A DNA stretch of 64,000 bases. It comes from Balaenoptera acutorostrata. Its lineage: Eukaryota; Chordata; Mammalia; Artiodactyla; Balaenopteridae. The DNA lies in contig NC_080066.1 of NCBI RefSeq assembly GCF_949987535.1, forward strand, positions 127,080,335-127,144,334. The letters run 5' to 3'. A program made the translations under genes and the position numbers. This document shows, in pieces, positions 33,906-46,112 of this stretch. The notes under the pieces are model-generated. The model made no database searches. It was not told where the DNA came from and was given only the letters and a program-made list of their open reading frames with translations. How positions within the stretch are numbered: the stretch's first letter is position 1; each line of letters opens with the position of its first letter.

Positions 33906-34970
33906 TATTCTGAAAGAGTGCAGGGAGATGTCTATCGGTTTCCAGTTACTTGTGGGACCATAAGAGCTGCATATTTAGAATTTAGGTGAAAAAATTGTGT
34001 TCTTTTATATCCACAAAAACTGCAGAGGACTGCCAAATATCTTTCCTCACTCCTAGCTGCAGATCACTTTATCCATGAAGATTGATAACCATTGTAATTT
34101 TATCTTACAGGTTTTGGGTACTATTATTATCCACATTAAAAAACCTAATTATCTCTTCAGTTTCTCTGAGTTGTTTTCATACATAGCTGGGCAACCCAGC
34201 TATGCCCCAGAATGAATGGTGGAGATCTTTTTTTAAAAAAAAAAAAAGGCAAAGCAAAAAACACGATTTAATTGCCTAGACTTTTTTCCAGTTAAGTAAG
34301 TATTAAATAGGAATGTGCCAAGATTACCCACCAGTTTCAAGGATGTTTTTCTGTTCGTCACTCTCTGTAACACATTCCATGTCACTACCTCAGGTAGATC
34401 ACTTAGATCACTAGGAGGAAGTGTAACAGAGGATAACTCAACTGAAGAGCTGTACACTAGAGGCTGTCAGAATTGCCACCTGTCTCATTTTCTTTAGAAG
34501 AAAACAAGAGTCAATATATAGAATGACCTTTAAGACAATGGCTTTGTTATTTAATAAACATTTTAGAGTTAATTTCAATGGGAATGCTTTTCCTTATTTG
34601 ATTTTTTTGTTAATACTGAGTTTCTTATTTTTGAATTAATGTTTGCAACATATATTGAATTCCTACATTTGCCAGGCTGCATATAAGCTCCTCACACACA
34701 TTCTCACCCAATGCTTTTATGAAGCACATGTAATTGATACTAATCCTTGTGTAATCAAGGCCTATCTTGTCTTCTCATCCTTAGCTATTTATGTCTTTGT
34801 ATTCAGGTAAAAGTTTTGCTCGCAGCTAACCCGGGTATGGACCTAAGATTTCTTCAGGTTGCCTATGCATATCTACTTTAAAAAACAAAACAAAACAAAA
34901 ACAACCTAGGGAGCAAATTGAACTTACAGAAGGTTTTATTATAGAGATAGAAGATGGGTTTACATATGAC
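33906..34970. other. Unassigned sequence
   Basis: No gene is supported. Frames of 60-74 codons at 34233-34497 occur on both strands and overlap, as in random DNA. A-runs and (CAAAA)n are at 34246-34260 and 34880-34905. Confidence 0.45.
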
Positions 34971-34974
34971 ACAT

Positions 34975-35205
34975 CTGTGCTATTCACAGTGTGGTCCATA
35001 GACTGGTGCCTGACCACAAATTATTTGTTACCTGATGAGTGATGAAGTAAGCACAACAATTTTATGTCATGGGGATGAGAGATTACCATAGAGTTTCTAA
35101 ATATTACTCTCATTATCTATGCTTGTCTTGTCATGGACCAATATCAAACAGTTCCTGAACTGGCATTGTTTGGAGTGTTACATTTGAGAAACACTACTAT
35201 ACTGT
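34975..35205. mobile_element. hAT-like DNA transposon remnant
   Basis: TTCACAGTGTGGTCCATAGA, ACAAATTATTTGTTACCTGA, TGGACCAATATCAAACAGTT, CCTGAACTGGCATTGTTTGG and ATTTGAGAAACACTAC give a known old mammalian hAT-type MER order, with CAGTGT near one end and AAACACT at the other. Confidence 0.6.
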
Positions 35206-36700
35206 AGAGTAGATAAGTTAGAATAACTTATTTGAAAGTGCCATGCAAACCGTGAGTCTACTTGAGGTTTTACCTTATGCAACTTTCCCTAATCCGGGTC
35301 CACATTTCTATAACCATTGTGGCCCCTCCCCCAAACTCAAATTCCTCATTTTTTGTTACTTGATCAATTGCTTGAGGTTATAACCTATTCAAAGCAACTT
35401 ATTGAGAACTATTTATGAAATATTCTCCTCAAAAGGAATTTTTTTTCTCAAAATATGATCATAAGAAAACTCATAAACTCGTACACAAAAATAATACAGT
35501 GAGAATATAAATCAGATCTATGTGATTCCAAAGTCTGTGAGTAACAACCCTCTTTACAAAGACATTTTATAATACTATAGGTACATATTAGACAGTTGAG
35601 TTTGTTTTTTACCTTCTTTACATTTTTATATAAAATCTGGAAATATTGAAATATCTAGTTTAAAATACTCTGAAAATAGAATTGAAGATGTCCTTTATGT
35701 GTTTGATGAGTAATTAATACTAGTTAATACTATTCTATCTTTGGAAAAGATAACTTTGTATGGAATAATAAAGAGAGACCTGAAACTCCCAATTGCTACC
35801 AGAAGGGGTAAATGCAGGCCGTGATCAAGTAGTAGGAACAGAAAAATAGGTTACTGGTAAACCTGAGAACCTCAAATTAAACCCTGTGGGAAAACAACCC
35901 TGTTATGTATTTTTAATCTAAATATACATCCTGGATGCATGACCATTGTATGATCTTGTTTATGAACCTACCATTCCAAACGCCCAATACTAAGCCAAGG
36001 CCAATGTCTGTTCACAAAATTTTTATCAATCGGCTGCAAATTGATAAAAATAAGGATTGCATAGTAGATCTTTAATAAAATAAAAATACTCAATTTAAAG
36101 AAAAGATTTTTAGTTTTAGATTTCCAAAACAAATTTTAAAAAATTACTCCATTCTCCAAAACCTTTTTGAAATGTTTACTTGTCTGTGAAATTCAAAGGT
36201 TAAGGCACTGCAAATCTAGGGCAAAGAGTACAGGTGCAGGAATCTGGGAATTTCATAGTTTAGCCATTTTCTCTATGTAACTGAAGATACAAATACCTCC
36301 CTCTGATATATGGACACTGTATGTGGACACTGATTAATTGATTTAATGCATAGATGGACATAGAAAAGATTTATGTAATAAATACATTCATTTAATGTAA
36401 TTGAAATATCTTAGTAAAAGCCATGGTCAGATACACTTTTCACAGGTTGAATCACTTAAGGAAGTTGGGGAGTTGAGTGATTGATCATGCCACAAGTTTA
36501 TGGCAGACTATTTAATTTTGGAAAGAAGAAATAATTTTTCTATTGATCTTTTATCCACCTGTACCTGATTAAATTGGTTTTAATTATCATTTAGTGTTCA
36601 AATGGGTAAAGGAAATGCCTACATTTTTTTGCTAAGAGTGGATAGCCATTTTGCTCCCTGCAAAAGACAATGTGGTTTGGCAGTGATGTGCATATCTTTC
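35206..36700. other. AT-rich unassigned sequence
   Basis: No feature can be supported before the candidate exon at 36723. Confidence 0.5.
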
Positions 36701-36722
36701 TCTTTGCTTCTGTTCTTTTCAG

Positions 36723-36839
36723 GAAAAGATGCAGGAAATTGAACAGAAGGGTATGGTAGCAAATCCTCCTGAAATGAAAGAAACAACAATGTATTCTAAC
36801 CCCCTCTATGTGAGGCGATACTGGATGCTAGCACAATAA
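36723..36839 (+). other. Candidate terminal exon, unidentified
   Basis: A strong pyrimidine tract and CAG acceptor (TTTGCTTCTGTTCTTTTCAG, ending 36722) is followed by the only open phase. That phase gives 38 codons and a TAA at 36837-36839. The peptide starts EKMQEIEQKGMVANPP and ends NPLYVRRYWMLAQ. It carries an NPLY motif resembling endocytic or adaptor-binding NPxY signals in receptor tails. A GTGAGG donor-like site at 36810 right after NPLY could instead make this an internal exon of 29 codons. The only canonical AATAAA noticed is about 500 bases downstream (near 37351). I do not recognise the gene. Chance occurrence is quite possible. Confidence 0.25.
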
Positions 36840-37500
36840 GAACATTACAATAGCTCATTGCTGATGCATAAACATTTAGAAAGGATGCATTTCATTTATA
36901 TAAAAATTCTCTGAGGCAAAAAGGCATTTATGTTTGGAAAATAGTTTAGTCCTTGTTATAGAAACTGAGTCCCTAGGGCCTGTTTATCGGCTCAAGATAG
37001 TTTTATAAAGGAGGAAAGAAACCACTCTGATCAATTGAAAGTGAATTTGAAGCTCCAGAGGAGAAACCAAAGAATAGAAAGTGAGCAGAGGAGGAGGGTA
37101 GCAAAGCAATGGCAGAATGTTTTATGCTATGTAATATAAATCCTCACTAGAATACCTACATATCTTTAATTACAAAATAAAAAATCTAAGGAACCAACAG
37201 CTATGAGGAGATAGAGAAACTTGAACTAAGTTTTCTTGGATATCTGATAGGTGTGGAGATCTCCGTTGAGATTTTGATTGTGCTAAGGTTGAATTTCTGT
37301 TATAGTTGTTTTGCTACTGCTGAGGATTAAGTATTTCATATTAGGTTGTGTAATAAAATAGCTTATTTTATATTGCAGCAGTTAGGATTACATTTAGAAG
37401 TAAATAACATAAAACCCAAGGAACTATGGTTTAAATGAGAAAAAGACGTTTTAATCTCATAACAATATGAAGATCTGGTGAAGGCAAACTCTCCCCAAAA
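36840..37500. other. Unassigned sequence
   Basis: If 36723-36839 is a last exon, this would hold its 3' UTR. Otherwise nothing is recognised. Confidence 0.4.
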
Positions 37501-37637
37501 ATGTCATCAGGGGACCCAGACACATTCCACTTTTCTGTTTCCCCATCTTTAGCATGTGGCCCTTACCATGATGCTTGTCAGCACTGGTGCAAGATGACTG
37601 CTAAGCCTGTAGGCATCATGTCTACATGCCAGAGAAA

Positions 37638-37702
37638 TAGAGAGAGAGAGAGAGGGAGAGAGAGAAAGGGAAAGAGAAAGAGAAAGAAAGAAAGAAAGAG
37701 TG
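37638..37702. repeat. (GA)n/(GAAA)n purine microsatellite
   Basis: An AGAGAGAGAGAG run changes into AAAGAGAAAG and AAAGAAAG units. It is purely purine on the plus strand and could form a triplex. The frame at 37501-37734 reads through it. Confidence 0.9.
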
Positions 37703-37985
37703 CTGCTAGCCTGCCAAGGCTGTCTCTTTTTTAAAAAGCTTTCTTTGGAAGTTCCACTTATTAATTCCTGCTGTTTCTCATTGGCAGAGCTGGTTCCACT
37801 GGCCAGATCTAGTTGGAAGGTTGCTAGAGAGAACAGAAAGCCAGCAGACTAAGAACTTGTGCCACAAATTTCCTCAAATTAATTCATTCTTTTTGAATAT
37901 ATTGACAGTATTCAGTTTAAATCAGGTATAATTATAGTTAATGTTACATTGATGACAAAATATTAACCAAACAAGTTAACAGATT
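37703..37985. other. Unassigned sequence
   Basis: Nothing supported. Confidence 0.5.
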
Positions 37986-38170
37986 TTTTAAATTGAAGTA
38001 TAGTTGATTTACAGTGTTGTTAATTTCTGCTGTACAGCAAAGTGATTCAGTTATACATATATATATATACATTCTTTTTTTATATTCTTCTCCATTGTGG
38101 TTTATCATAGGATATTGAATATAGTTCTCTGTGCTATACAGTAGGACCTTGTTGTTTATCTCAATAGATT
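37986..38170 (-). mobile_element. Cetartiodactyl L1 3' end, inverted
   Basis: TTGAAGTATAGTTGATTTAC, TTCTGCTGTACAGCAAAGTG, TGTGGTTTATCATAGGATAT and CTATACAGTAGGACCTTGTT are the complement of the cetartiodactyl L1 3' UTR. It is severely 5' truncated. Confidence 0.88.
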
Positions 38171-39525
38171 GTTGATGTCCTAACTAGGACATCAATTAAA
38201 ACTACTAAAACATTATCCTATTTAGTAATTTCTTGCTTCTACTGATAAATTATTGAGTCACAAAGATATTGATAAAAGTTATTGGAATAACTATACAGTT
38301 ATGAAGACTGGAATAGTTAAAATAATTGTCCAGATTGTGATTAAAAATATGGACAATTTTCAATATTGATAGTAAATACTTATCAAGTGTTTGTTGTGTG
38401 TGTTGTGCGTTAGGAAATATTTTCATATTTACGTTAACTTTCAGCTATGCAGTCACAAGAAATAATTGATGGGGATGGAGAATGATCAGTTCAGGTGCCT
38501 GATATTGTACTTGCTGAAGATTCACACCTTCCTCAGGGAACTGTCATACATCTGACTGCCAAAATACAAATATTACTGGAAGGGTAATACTCTTTAACTT
38601 CTAATTCCTTTATATTAAGGAGTTAATTAGAAACCTACTTTAGTGATAGAATGGATTTGGGATTGGGCCTGACTTCTAAGATTTTAGGATATAAAGACAT
38701 AAGTCAGGAGGACACTGAATAGAGAAACAGAAGAGTCTAAAATGTTTCTGCTTTGTAATTTTGGCTAAACCTGATGCAGGGAGGAAGCTAAAGAGTTAAA
38801 CATTGAATGAGACCTGTTATAGCTTCTAGAATTTAGAGGTTATCAGTATGAAATCTTTATGCCATTCCTCCCTGAAAATCTATTTCTGCTTGAATAATTT
38901 AAAAACATATATCTTCTGCTTATGAATTATTTTTGTAAGAGGTTTTCACATCCAACTTAGCAAAACACCCAAATGCAAGGAGATAAATGATGTCCTCTCT
39001 GGTTGGCAACATGTTGAGATTTTTCATCTTTAATTCTGTTATGCTATGGTCATCATCTCCTCTGAATTATGTATATATACTGTCAATTAAATTAAAAACC
39101 TTTCAATAAATTATGCTTAGAACTGGAAACAGTGAATCTATTCTGAGCTAATGTGGTATTCTCTCTTCATTATCCTTTATTGGTTTAAGAAAAAAAAAGT
39201 AGCCTCTGAACCTTCCTCTAGCCATATAATTTTGAGGGACCATTGGTTTAAAATTAGGAATTCTCTCTACCTATCAATAATTTCACAAGTGAACAACAGG
39301 AAAACTAGTTCAGATACCTCAGGACTGGTAATTGGTTATTCATCTATATTACTCAATTGTTCTAAAAAGTAATGTAGATAAAAAGCTCTACTAGTAGCTA
39401 TCTTCTGCCTTGACGTTCTGTTGGCAAAAATCACCACACATAACCTCCTTACTGTGATATCCAGGATTAGGAGAGCATACTCTGAGGTCTGCAAAAAGAA
39501 AAAAGAAAAATACAGGGAGAAGAAT
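38171..39525. other. AT-rich unassigned sequence
   Basis: Nothing supported. The 73-codon frame at 39151-39372 has no domain. A short A-run lies at 39190. Confidence 0.5.
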
Positions 39526-39534
39526 GCACATTAT

Positions 39535-40865
39535 ACTATTTTTCTTCTTTTTGAGTTTGAAATAATTTCAAATTTACAAAAAAATTTGGAAGACTATTAC
39601 AAAGAACTTTTTCTCCTGAACTGTTTGGGAATAAATTGCCAGCATGATGATCCACCATCCTCAAATACTTGGGTTCATATTACCTGCAAAAAGGGGAATT
39701 TCCTGTATAAATACAACCCTCAGCTTGGGTTTTTCTGATGCTTTCTCATAATTACATTCAGCTTATGCATCTTTGGCAGCGATATCACAGAAATGATGCT
39801 GTGTTATGCTCATAGCATCCTATCAGGTGGTACATGATTTTGATTTGCCACATTGCTGATGCTGATAATTTTGGTCATTTGATTAAAGTGGTGGTTTTCC
39901 AGTTTTTCCACTGTAAAGTTACTCTTTTCTCCTTTATATTTAATAAGTATTTTGTGGGGAGGTAGTTTGAAAGTATATAAATATTCTATTTCCCCTCCAA
40001 ATTTCACTTACTAGTTTTAGCATACATTGATGTTTCTTGGCTTAATTACTTTTTGCTTTGATAATTGTCAAATGGTGATTTTCTAAACTACTGTTCCTTC
40101 TACATTTATTAATTTGCATTCCTCTGTAAGAAGAAGTTTTCTTTTTAAAAAATTTATTTACCTCAGTATGGACTAATGGATTTTGTTTTGCTTAATGAGT
40201 TATATGTTATTTGCTGTTATTTACTTTGTTGCTCACATGTTTAGATCCAGTCCATGTGAACACCTTCAAGCTGGCTCTTCAGTTAAGTTTGCTTTGTTTT
40301 GTTTCTATGTTTGTTTTGATATGCCCGCATCATTAAGCACTTCCTTGCTTTCTGGCCCAAGATGTTCCAGGATCATCTTACTCTTTCCCAGCCCCAGGCC
40401 TGGACTCAGCTATTTCTACAAGGAGTTCTGGTTCCTTTTAGTAGAGAATACTATTTAGAAACCAAGATCTGTGATCTTGGTGTGGTCATTGCCATTGGGG
40501 TGTTGTTTTTCTCAGGCCATGCAAGTCGATAGAGCTACAACACACATGCGTGCACACACATACATACACACCCTTCCTTTTACACTCATACTTAATTCTG
40601 TATCTTTTTAGATTGAAAACCATATGATTTCACTAATACCTTTAATTCCAGTAGATCGCTTTCTATGTTAAAAAAGGACAAATTCATACTAATACCTCCT
40701 ATTCAAACTGATACCTCAAATTCCTATTCTATTCCAACTACACAAAGTGCATTTTCGTTTTCTCCTTTTCTATATCTGTAGTCCTCTCCTCAAATAGTAA
40801 GAAGCCTAGCTCCGTTCACCCACAGTATATTTACAATTGGATTGGTGCTCCCTTCATGGAACCAG
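39535..40865 (-). mobile_element. L1ME/L1MC-type 3' UTR, inverted
   Basis: TTGAAATAATTTCAAATTTAC, TTTTCCAGTTTTTCCACTGT-like text near 39895, CCCAAGATGTTCCAGGATCA near 40358, AACCAAGATCTGTGATCTTGG near 40459, and ATACCTCCTATTCAAACTGA near 40691 run in the order of an old L1 3' UTR on the complement. The frames at 39421-39738, 39810-40007 and 40183-40458 lie in it. Confidence 0.75.
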
Positions 40866-41190
40866 TTTCCCACTGTCACAGTAGCCATCCCGTCTGCACA
40901 GGGACCTCCTCACCCTACTTGGGCTCCAACCACCAACCAAGATGTCTTCTCACCACTTTCCTTCTCCTTCTCAGACCATTGCTCATACTGTTCAGGCTCT
41001 GAGACACCACACTGGGCTCCTGTCGTATGCCCTCTTACACCTCTTAGGCTCTGATAACACATACACAGCCTCTGATGCACTTCCTCCCAAATGCCTTTTA
41101 CTCCATTTGTGTTTTAACACTCAGAGTTGTGCTACTGCCTCATCCCCCCCCCCCCATAGACTCCTAACCTGTTCAGGCCACGTAATAGTT
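40866..41190. other. Unassigned sequence with a C-run
   Basis: A C12 run lies at 41144-41155. Two overlapping frames of 70 and 85 codons (40842-41199) look CT-biased rather than coding. Confidence 0.45.
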
Positions 41191-41194
41191 TTAG

Positions 41195-41320
41195 ACTGAG
41201 AGGGAGAAAGGAAGGATGGAAGGAAGGAACGGAGGAAGGGAGGAAGGGAAGGGAGAGAGGAGGGATGAAAAAAGAAATGCATGAAGGAAAGAAAATAGAA
41301 AGCAAAGCAAAAAAGGAAGC
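41195..41320. repeat. GGAA-rich purine low-complexity tract
   Basis: GAAGGATGGAAGGAAGGAAC-type text with almost no pyrimidines over about 120 bases. The 68-codon minus-strand frame is its translation. Confidence 0.9.
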
Positions 41321-43000
41321 TATACAATTATTTTAAATTTCAGAAAATGCCAATCTTCTTTTTACAGGTTTGAGTGTGGACACTTACCCACATACAGCTA
41401 GAGGCACTCATTATTTCACCTCTTTAACAGTAAAATTTAACTGGGAGTTGCTGAAAACAGTAATCATGTTAAAAGGTGGTGATTTTATAATAAAGTACAA
41501 AGTATGCAGAGCAGAAGGATTTAAATCTGTTCAGTGATCTTTGAGGTCACTTTAGTCTGTATAATCACAGGATTCTTGGGGGAGAAATAGATGGGTACCG
41601 GAATATGAAGAAAGCTTTCAGAGAATTTTATATTGTCAGTGATTCATTATGTGGTCTGTTTTTGTTTGTTTCTTTGTTTCCAGAAAACAAATACCAGAGA
41701 GACAGAAAGATTAGACAGTACAGGATTATTATCATTCTGGTTTTGGGTTGATTATTATAATTTGATTGCCCACAGCAGTGACTAAACACTGATACACAGT
41801 AGAGAATAACTCTTGAAATCAAAGCCTGAACTTAGTGCATTGGCAGTGATGACAAGTCACATCCATCAACTGCTTCTGAAGATACTGGACTGAATGAGAT
41901 TTTTGCATATTTTCAATTTCAAATTCTCATGTATTTGGATCAAAATCCTCATATTTTAGGCAAATATGGTCAATGTTCTTACACAGTCAATACTTACGAT
42001 GCTAAGCCTGTGTCAAAATGACTCTAAATCATCGTATTTGGCAAAATATTATATGTAACAAGCTCAGAATTAAGTACGAATATAATTACTGAGCTGAAGA
42101 AGGGAAAACATCCAAGAGTTGTTAGTTTATGCTGTTCAGAAAATGCACATGTACACAGACATGCACCACAGTAACAGGTAGTAATTAGTGGTTTATACTT
42201 TGGGAAGCATTATTTAAAGGAAATATATATTTTCCTAGCATCACTTTAATGTCTACACCTACAAAGAGGATTATTTCCGTGTGTAGCATCACCTAGAATG
42301 AAGTCCTCTACCATGTGAATAATTCTAGAATAGAAATAGTCACAGTAAATAATCAATCTCCTATTAAAATAAAAAATGGCCCCACTGCTGTCCCACAGCA
42401 TGTTAAAGAAACATCATAAGGTTAATAAGGAAAAATTATTAATGTTGAATATTGAACATTTACTCTTCTTACACCACATATATACACGTCTCAACTTTCG
42501 CTAAGAGGGGCCCATCACAGCACCTGCTCTGTGCGGTCTATAAATAATAGATAATGAAAAAAGAATAACAGAAGTGCCAGGAAAGCTTAAATTAACCTAC
42601 ATATTACAGAGCTTAGAAAGAGTGACAGTTATTTATATTTAATTATGTTTTACTTGAATCAGTATTCATTGCAAAGACTTTTATAGCAAGACTTCCTTCT
42701 CCATTGACAAAATCTTCACTTGGATTAATCAAAATAAGTTTAGTTGAATAGTATCTTCAGATAGATTTGGTATATTTTTGAGCGTATGAACTTTGAGGAT
42801 TCCTTTCTGTTGATTTCAAACATGGACAGTAACACATGACATCTAATAACGTACAAGAGAAGTTTAAAATGAGTTTGATTTTTTTAGATTAAATTATTTG
42901 TAAGTGGACTGCTTTTTTCCTGCCTGTTTTGATATGAGATTTTTGTGTCTATCCTTAGGTGGACCCAAAAATGTCACTAGGTTCTACTCTGTTGTTTATT
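41321..43000. other. AT-rich unassigned sequence
   Basis: No feature can be supported. Confidence 0.5.
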
Positions 43001-44560
43001 AAAATTTTAATTAAATTAAATTCATTACACCTTCTGGTTACATGGAAGCCCCTTGGATTTGCACGTTCAATTTTTTCTTTATTTCAGATATTTAAAAAAT
43101 AATAACATTATTAAAATTTTTAAAATTTTATTATTGTTTGGTATTTTGTCTTTTTAATAAAACATAAATGCTATTTTTTATTGATTCTGTTTTATTTATT
43201 ATTTTTTCCAGTCATCCAAACTATTTTGACATTTATCTTTGTGTCAGTCTTCCAGGCCTTTCTAATACCTCCGTAGCTCCACTTTCATCTGTTGTTTCCT
43301 TTACTTTGCATTATAAGTGATTTTATCAGTTGTCTTCTTCACATCTCTGATTTGGTTTTCTACATTGTTGAACTTATTCTTTATTGCTTCTGATAGCACT
43401 CATTCAATTATGTAGTCCTTCTATCTGTCTTCCAGTTCTCAGAGGTTCATCATCTGCTGGTTTTATTCTTTATTTGCACTTTGTATGCAATGTGCATACT
43501 TTTAGTTAGTTACAGAATATTTCCATAAATCTACATTGCTGTCAGTGGAGTAATTTCTGTCCAACCTTTATATTTAAAAGAGAAAAAAAATTCGAATGGA
43601 ATTTTCTTGGCTTCCCTCTCTGTTTACCAAGATATATATTGAATCCTCTAGTTAGAGCTTTTATTGAAATTATGTAAGTTGAAGGATGATATTCAATAAG
43701 CTACATGGTTTGGACAGGTGGGTGGGGCTATGGAAAGTTCCAGGCAACGTTTTGTCTCTGTCATGTTTTTCTTTATATGATTCTTGAAAGCATAGAAATT
43801 CAGTGCCAATTTTGCCCAACTGAGCAAATATTCCTTGCTTTTGAGTGAAGGCCTTCAAATTTTGCTGTGTTACTTCATATGGTGGTGAGCCCAGACATAA
43901 ATGAATAAATGAGTGCCTGAATAAATGAGTATGTCAAGGCATGGCTAGCTTCTATACTTTGGGCCCCAAGAATGCTTTCCATATGTATAGGAAAAGGGAC
44001 TCCATATAAGAAAAGCCTTTTTTTTCCCAGTTCTCTCAATTAGAATATTGATAGTTAAACTGCTCTCTAAAGAGAGGGATTATGCTAACCAAACAACTTA
44101 ATTTTTCTAAGTGGGTGAAGGTAGGTGAAGGAAAGTAAAGTCCCACTTTTCCTATTTGTTTTTGTTGTTGTTGTTATTTTCTTTTTAAAATAAGGTCACT
44201 CTTACTAATATTCTACCATAATGCTCTGCTTTTAGGAAAAAGTAATTTTATATCATTTCACCACGTCCTCTTTCAATTTTGACATCATTTAATTGTGTTC
44301 TTGTTGGTATTCTTATTTTTTGTATATTGTATAACAAGATATCCTAAATTTTTGTAGCATAATATTGGAATGATTCCTAGTTTCAGCATTTTGGCATTGG
44401 TGATATTTCCTTAATGGTTATCTTTTGCTGCTTCTAATCATTTTGCATTCACAATGGCATATTTCCTGGACATCTTATTTCCTTTTCTCAATTTCATCTC
44501 CATACTCCTAGATAACCAGAGACATCTAAACTTGATAGAAGCAAGTGTAACAGTAAAATT
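43001..44560. other. T-rich sequence, possibly diverged L1 complement
   Basis: T-rich text such as GATTTGGTTTTCTACATTGT and CTATCTGTCTTCCAGTTCTC (43345-43445) resembles L1 ORF1-region complement, but I cannot place it firmly. A (TTG)n tract lies at 44157-44175. No gene is recognised. Confidence 0.35.
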
Positions 44561-45280
44561 TCTGTACTTTTCCCACACCATTCCCGGTGTTCAGTGTGAC
44601 AAACCATAGATGAATATAGGTAGTCTCTGGTTATAAAGTAGCTGTTAAAATCATTCATGCTTCCACTTACATTTTCAGTTTACTTCTCTTCTACTTCACA
44701 GCCTGGCCTTTCCATCTTTGCTTACATGATACAAATATGGGAATGTAAAGGAATGGAACATTCTAAGGTTAACAGGTCATTCTGCTTTTTTCTAAGAAGC
44801 CAGAATCAGCCACAGGCTGATGAATAGACAACCCATTATTTCTACTTGTCAGAGTTAACATCCTGACGTTGTTCTTGGTAAGGAATGTTAACTAAAACTT
44901 TTCATAAGCAAAGATCTTTTAAAATCATCTTTATAGCTTTCATTTCAGGAATGTCTCATCTAGTCATTTTATATTTTGACTTCATGAAAACTCTAAGAAA
45001 AGTTTACATGTTATATAAAAACATAATGATTGATGTAACTTGACATGGAAATCATTTAAAAATCAGAATTTTTTTTTCTTATATAATTAAAATATATTTG
45101 AAATTGTGTTTATAAGTGGCATATTTTGGTAATAATATATACAGTAGTGTTTTCTATTTAAAGTGATCCTGTTTGAATCCTACTCTAAAGGGAAGAATCA
45201 TTTTCCATATAAGATGATTATTTTCATGTCCTGTGTATATATTCTTTGGTATATTTTTAGGTGGTATGTGCATGTGAACA
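44561..45280. other. Unassigned sequence
   Basis: Nothing supported. Confidence 0.5.
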
Positions 45281-45287
45281 GAAGTGC

Positions 45288-45322
45288 CTGTGTGTGTGTG
45301 TGAGTGTGTGTGTTTTTGTGTT
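45288..45322. repeat. (TG)n microsatellite, imperfect
   Basis: TGTGTGTGTGTGAGTGTGTG-type text of about 30 bases. Confidence 0.85.
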
Positions 45323-45517
45323 GGTGGTATTATGAATAAATATCTTTTTCTTAGTAATAGAATCCCTTCTTTGGAAGGGACCTGTTACTACTGAGTCAAT
45401 ATATTGATAAGTCAATCGAAGTGGAGAGTGAGATTTCCCTAAAGGCACTGTTGCATGTAGTAGGCTGCCTTTTGAGATGGTCTGCAATGATCCCTGACTC
45501 TTGATATTGAAGTGTGT

Positions 45518-45586
45518 CTTCCCCCACCCCCCCACTCTCTCTCCCCCTCCCTCTCCCCACTCCTCTCTCTCTCTCCCTATATATGT

Positions 45587-45640
<54 letters not shown>
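45518..45640. repeat. Compound CT / TA / (AC)n microsatellite
   Basis: A C-rich run (CCCCCACCCCCCCA) passes into CTCTCTCTCTCC, then TATATATGTACATATA, then about 22 AC units (45592-45635). Frames of 60, 86 and 125 codons translated across it on both strands are artefacts. Confidence 0.95.
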
Positions 45641-45644
45641 TGCT

Positions 45645-46112
45645 CCATTTCAGCATGGGCTTAACCTAGTGTATCTCTTTTAACAAATAGAATAGTCCAA
45701 GAGTGATTTGGAATGCCACTTTCAAAATTAGGTTTCAAAAAGACTGTGACTTCCCTCTTGCCTCCGCTCTCTCTGTCTCTTCTTTCTTGCTCTGATGAAG
45801 CAAGCTGCCACGTTTGAGCTGCACAGTGGAGAGGCCAACATGGCAAGGAACAGGGGTGGCCTCCAGACAACAGCTGTGAAGGGCTAAATCCTGCCAGCAA
45901 CCACATAACTGAATGTGGAAGTAAACACTTCCCCAGCTGAGTCTTGAGATGACTTCAGTCTTGACTAAAATCTTGATTGCAGCCTGTGAGAGACCTTGAA
46001 GCAAAGGACCCAGATAAGCTGCACCTGACTCCTGACCTACAGAAATTGTGTGATAGTAAGTATTGTTTGAGGCCACTAATGTTGGGGGTAATTTGTAGTA
46101 ACTAATACATTG
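45645..46112 (+). mobile_element. MLT1-type LTR (ERVL-MaLR), old subfamily
   Basis: CTGTGACTTCCCTCTTGCCT, AGAGGCCAACATGGCAAGGA, CAGCCTGTGAGAGACCTTGA, CCTGACCTACAGAAATTGTG and TAATTTGTAGTAACTAATAC follow the MLT1 order in sense orientation. The two long minus-strand frames (81 and 113 codons) fall inside it and are not genes. Confidence 0.8.

Noticed and set aside
37501..37734. 77-codon frame with a basic C-terminal part
   Set aside because: The RERERGRERKGKRKRKKERK segment is the translation of a GA/GAAA microsatellite.
45257..45683. Frames of 125, 86 and 60 codons
   Set aside because: They read through TG/AC and CT microsatellites (runs of VCVCVC and HTHTHT).
45735..46076. 113-codon minus-strand frame
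   Set aside because: Inside an MLT1 LTR read backwards; no retroviral or host protein similarity is recognisable.
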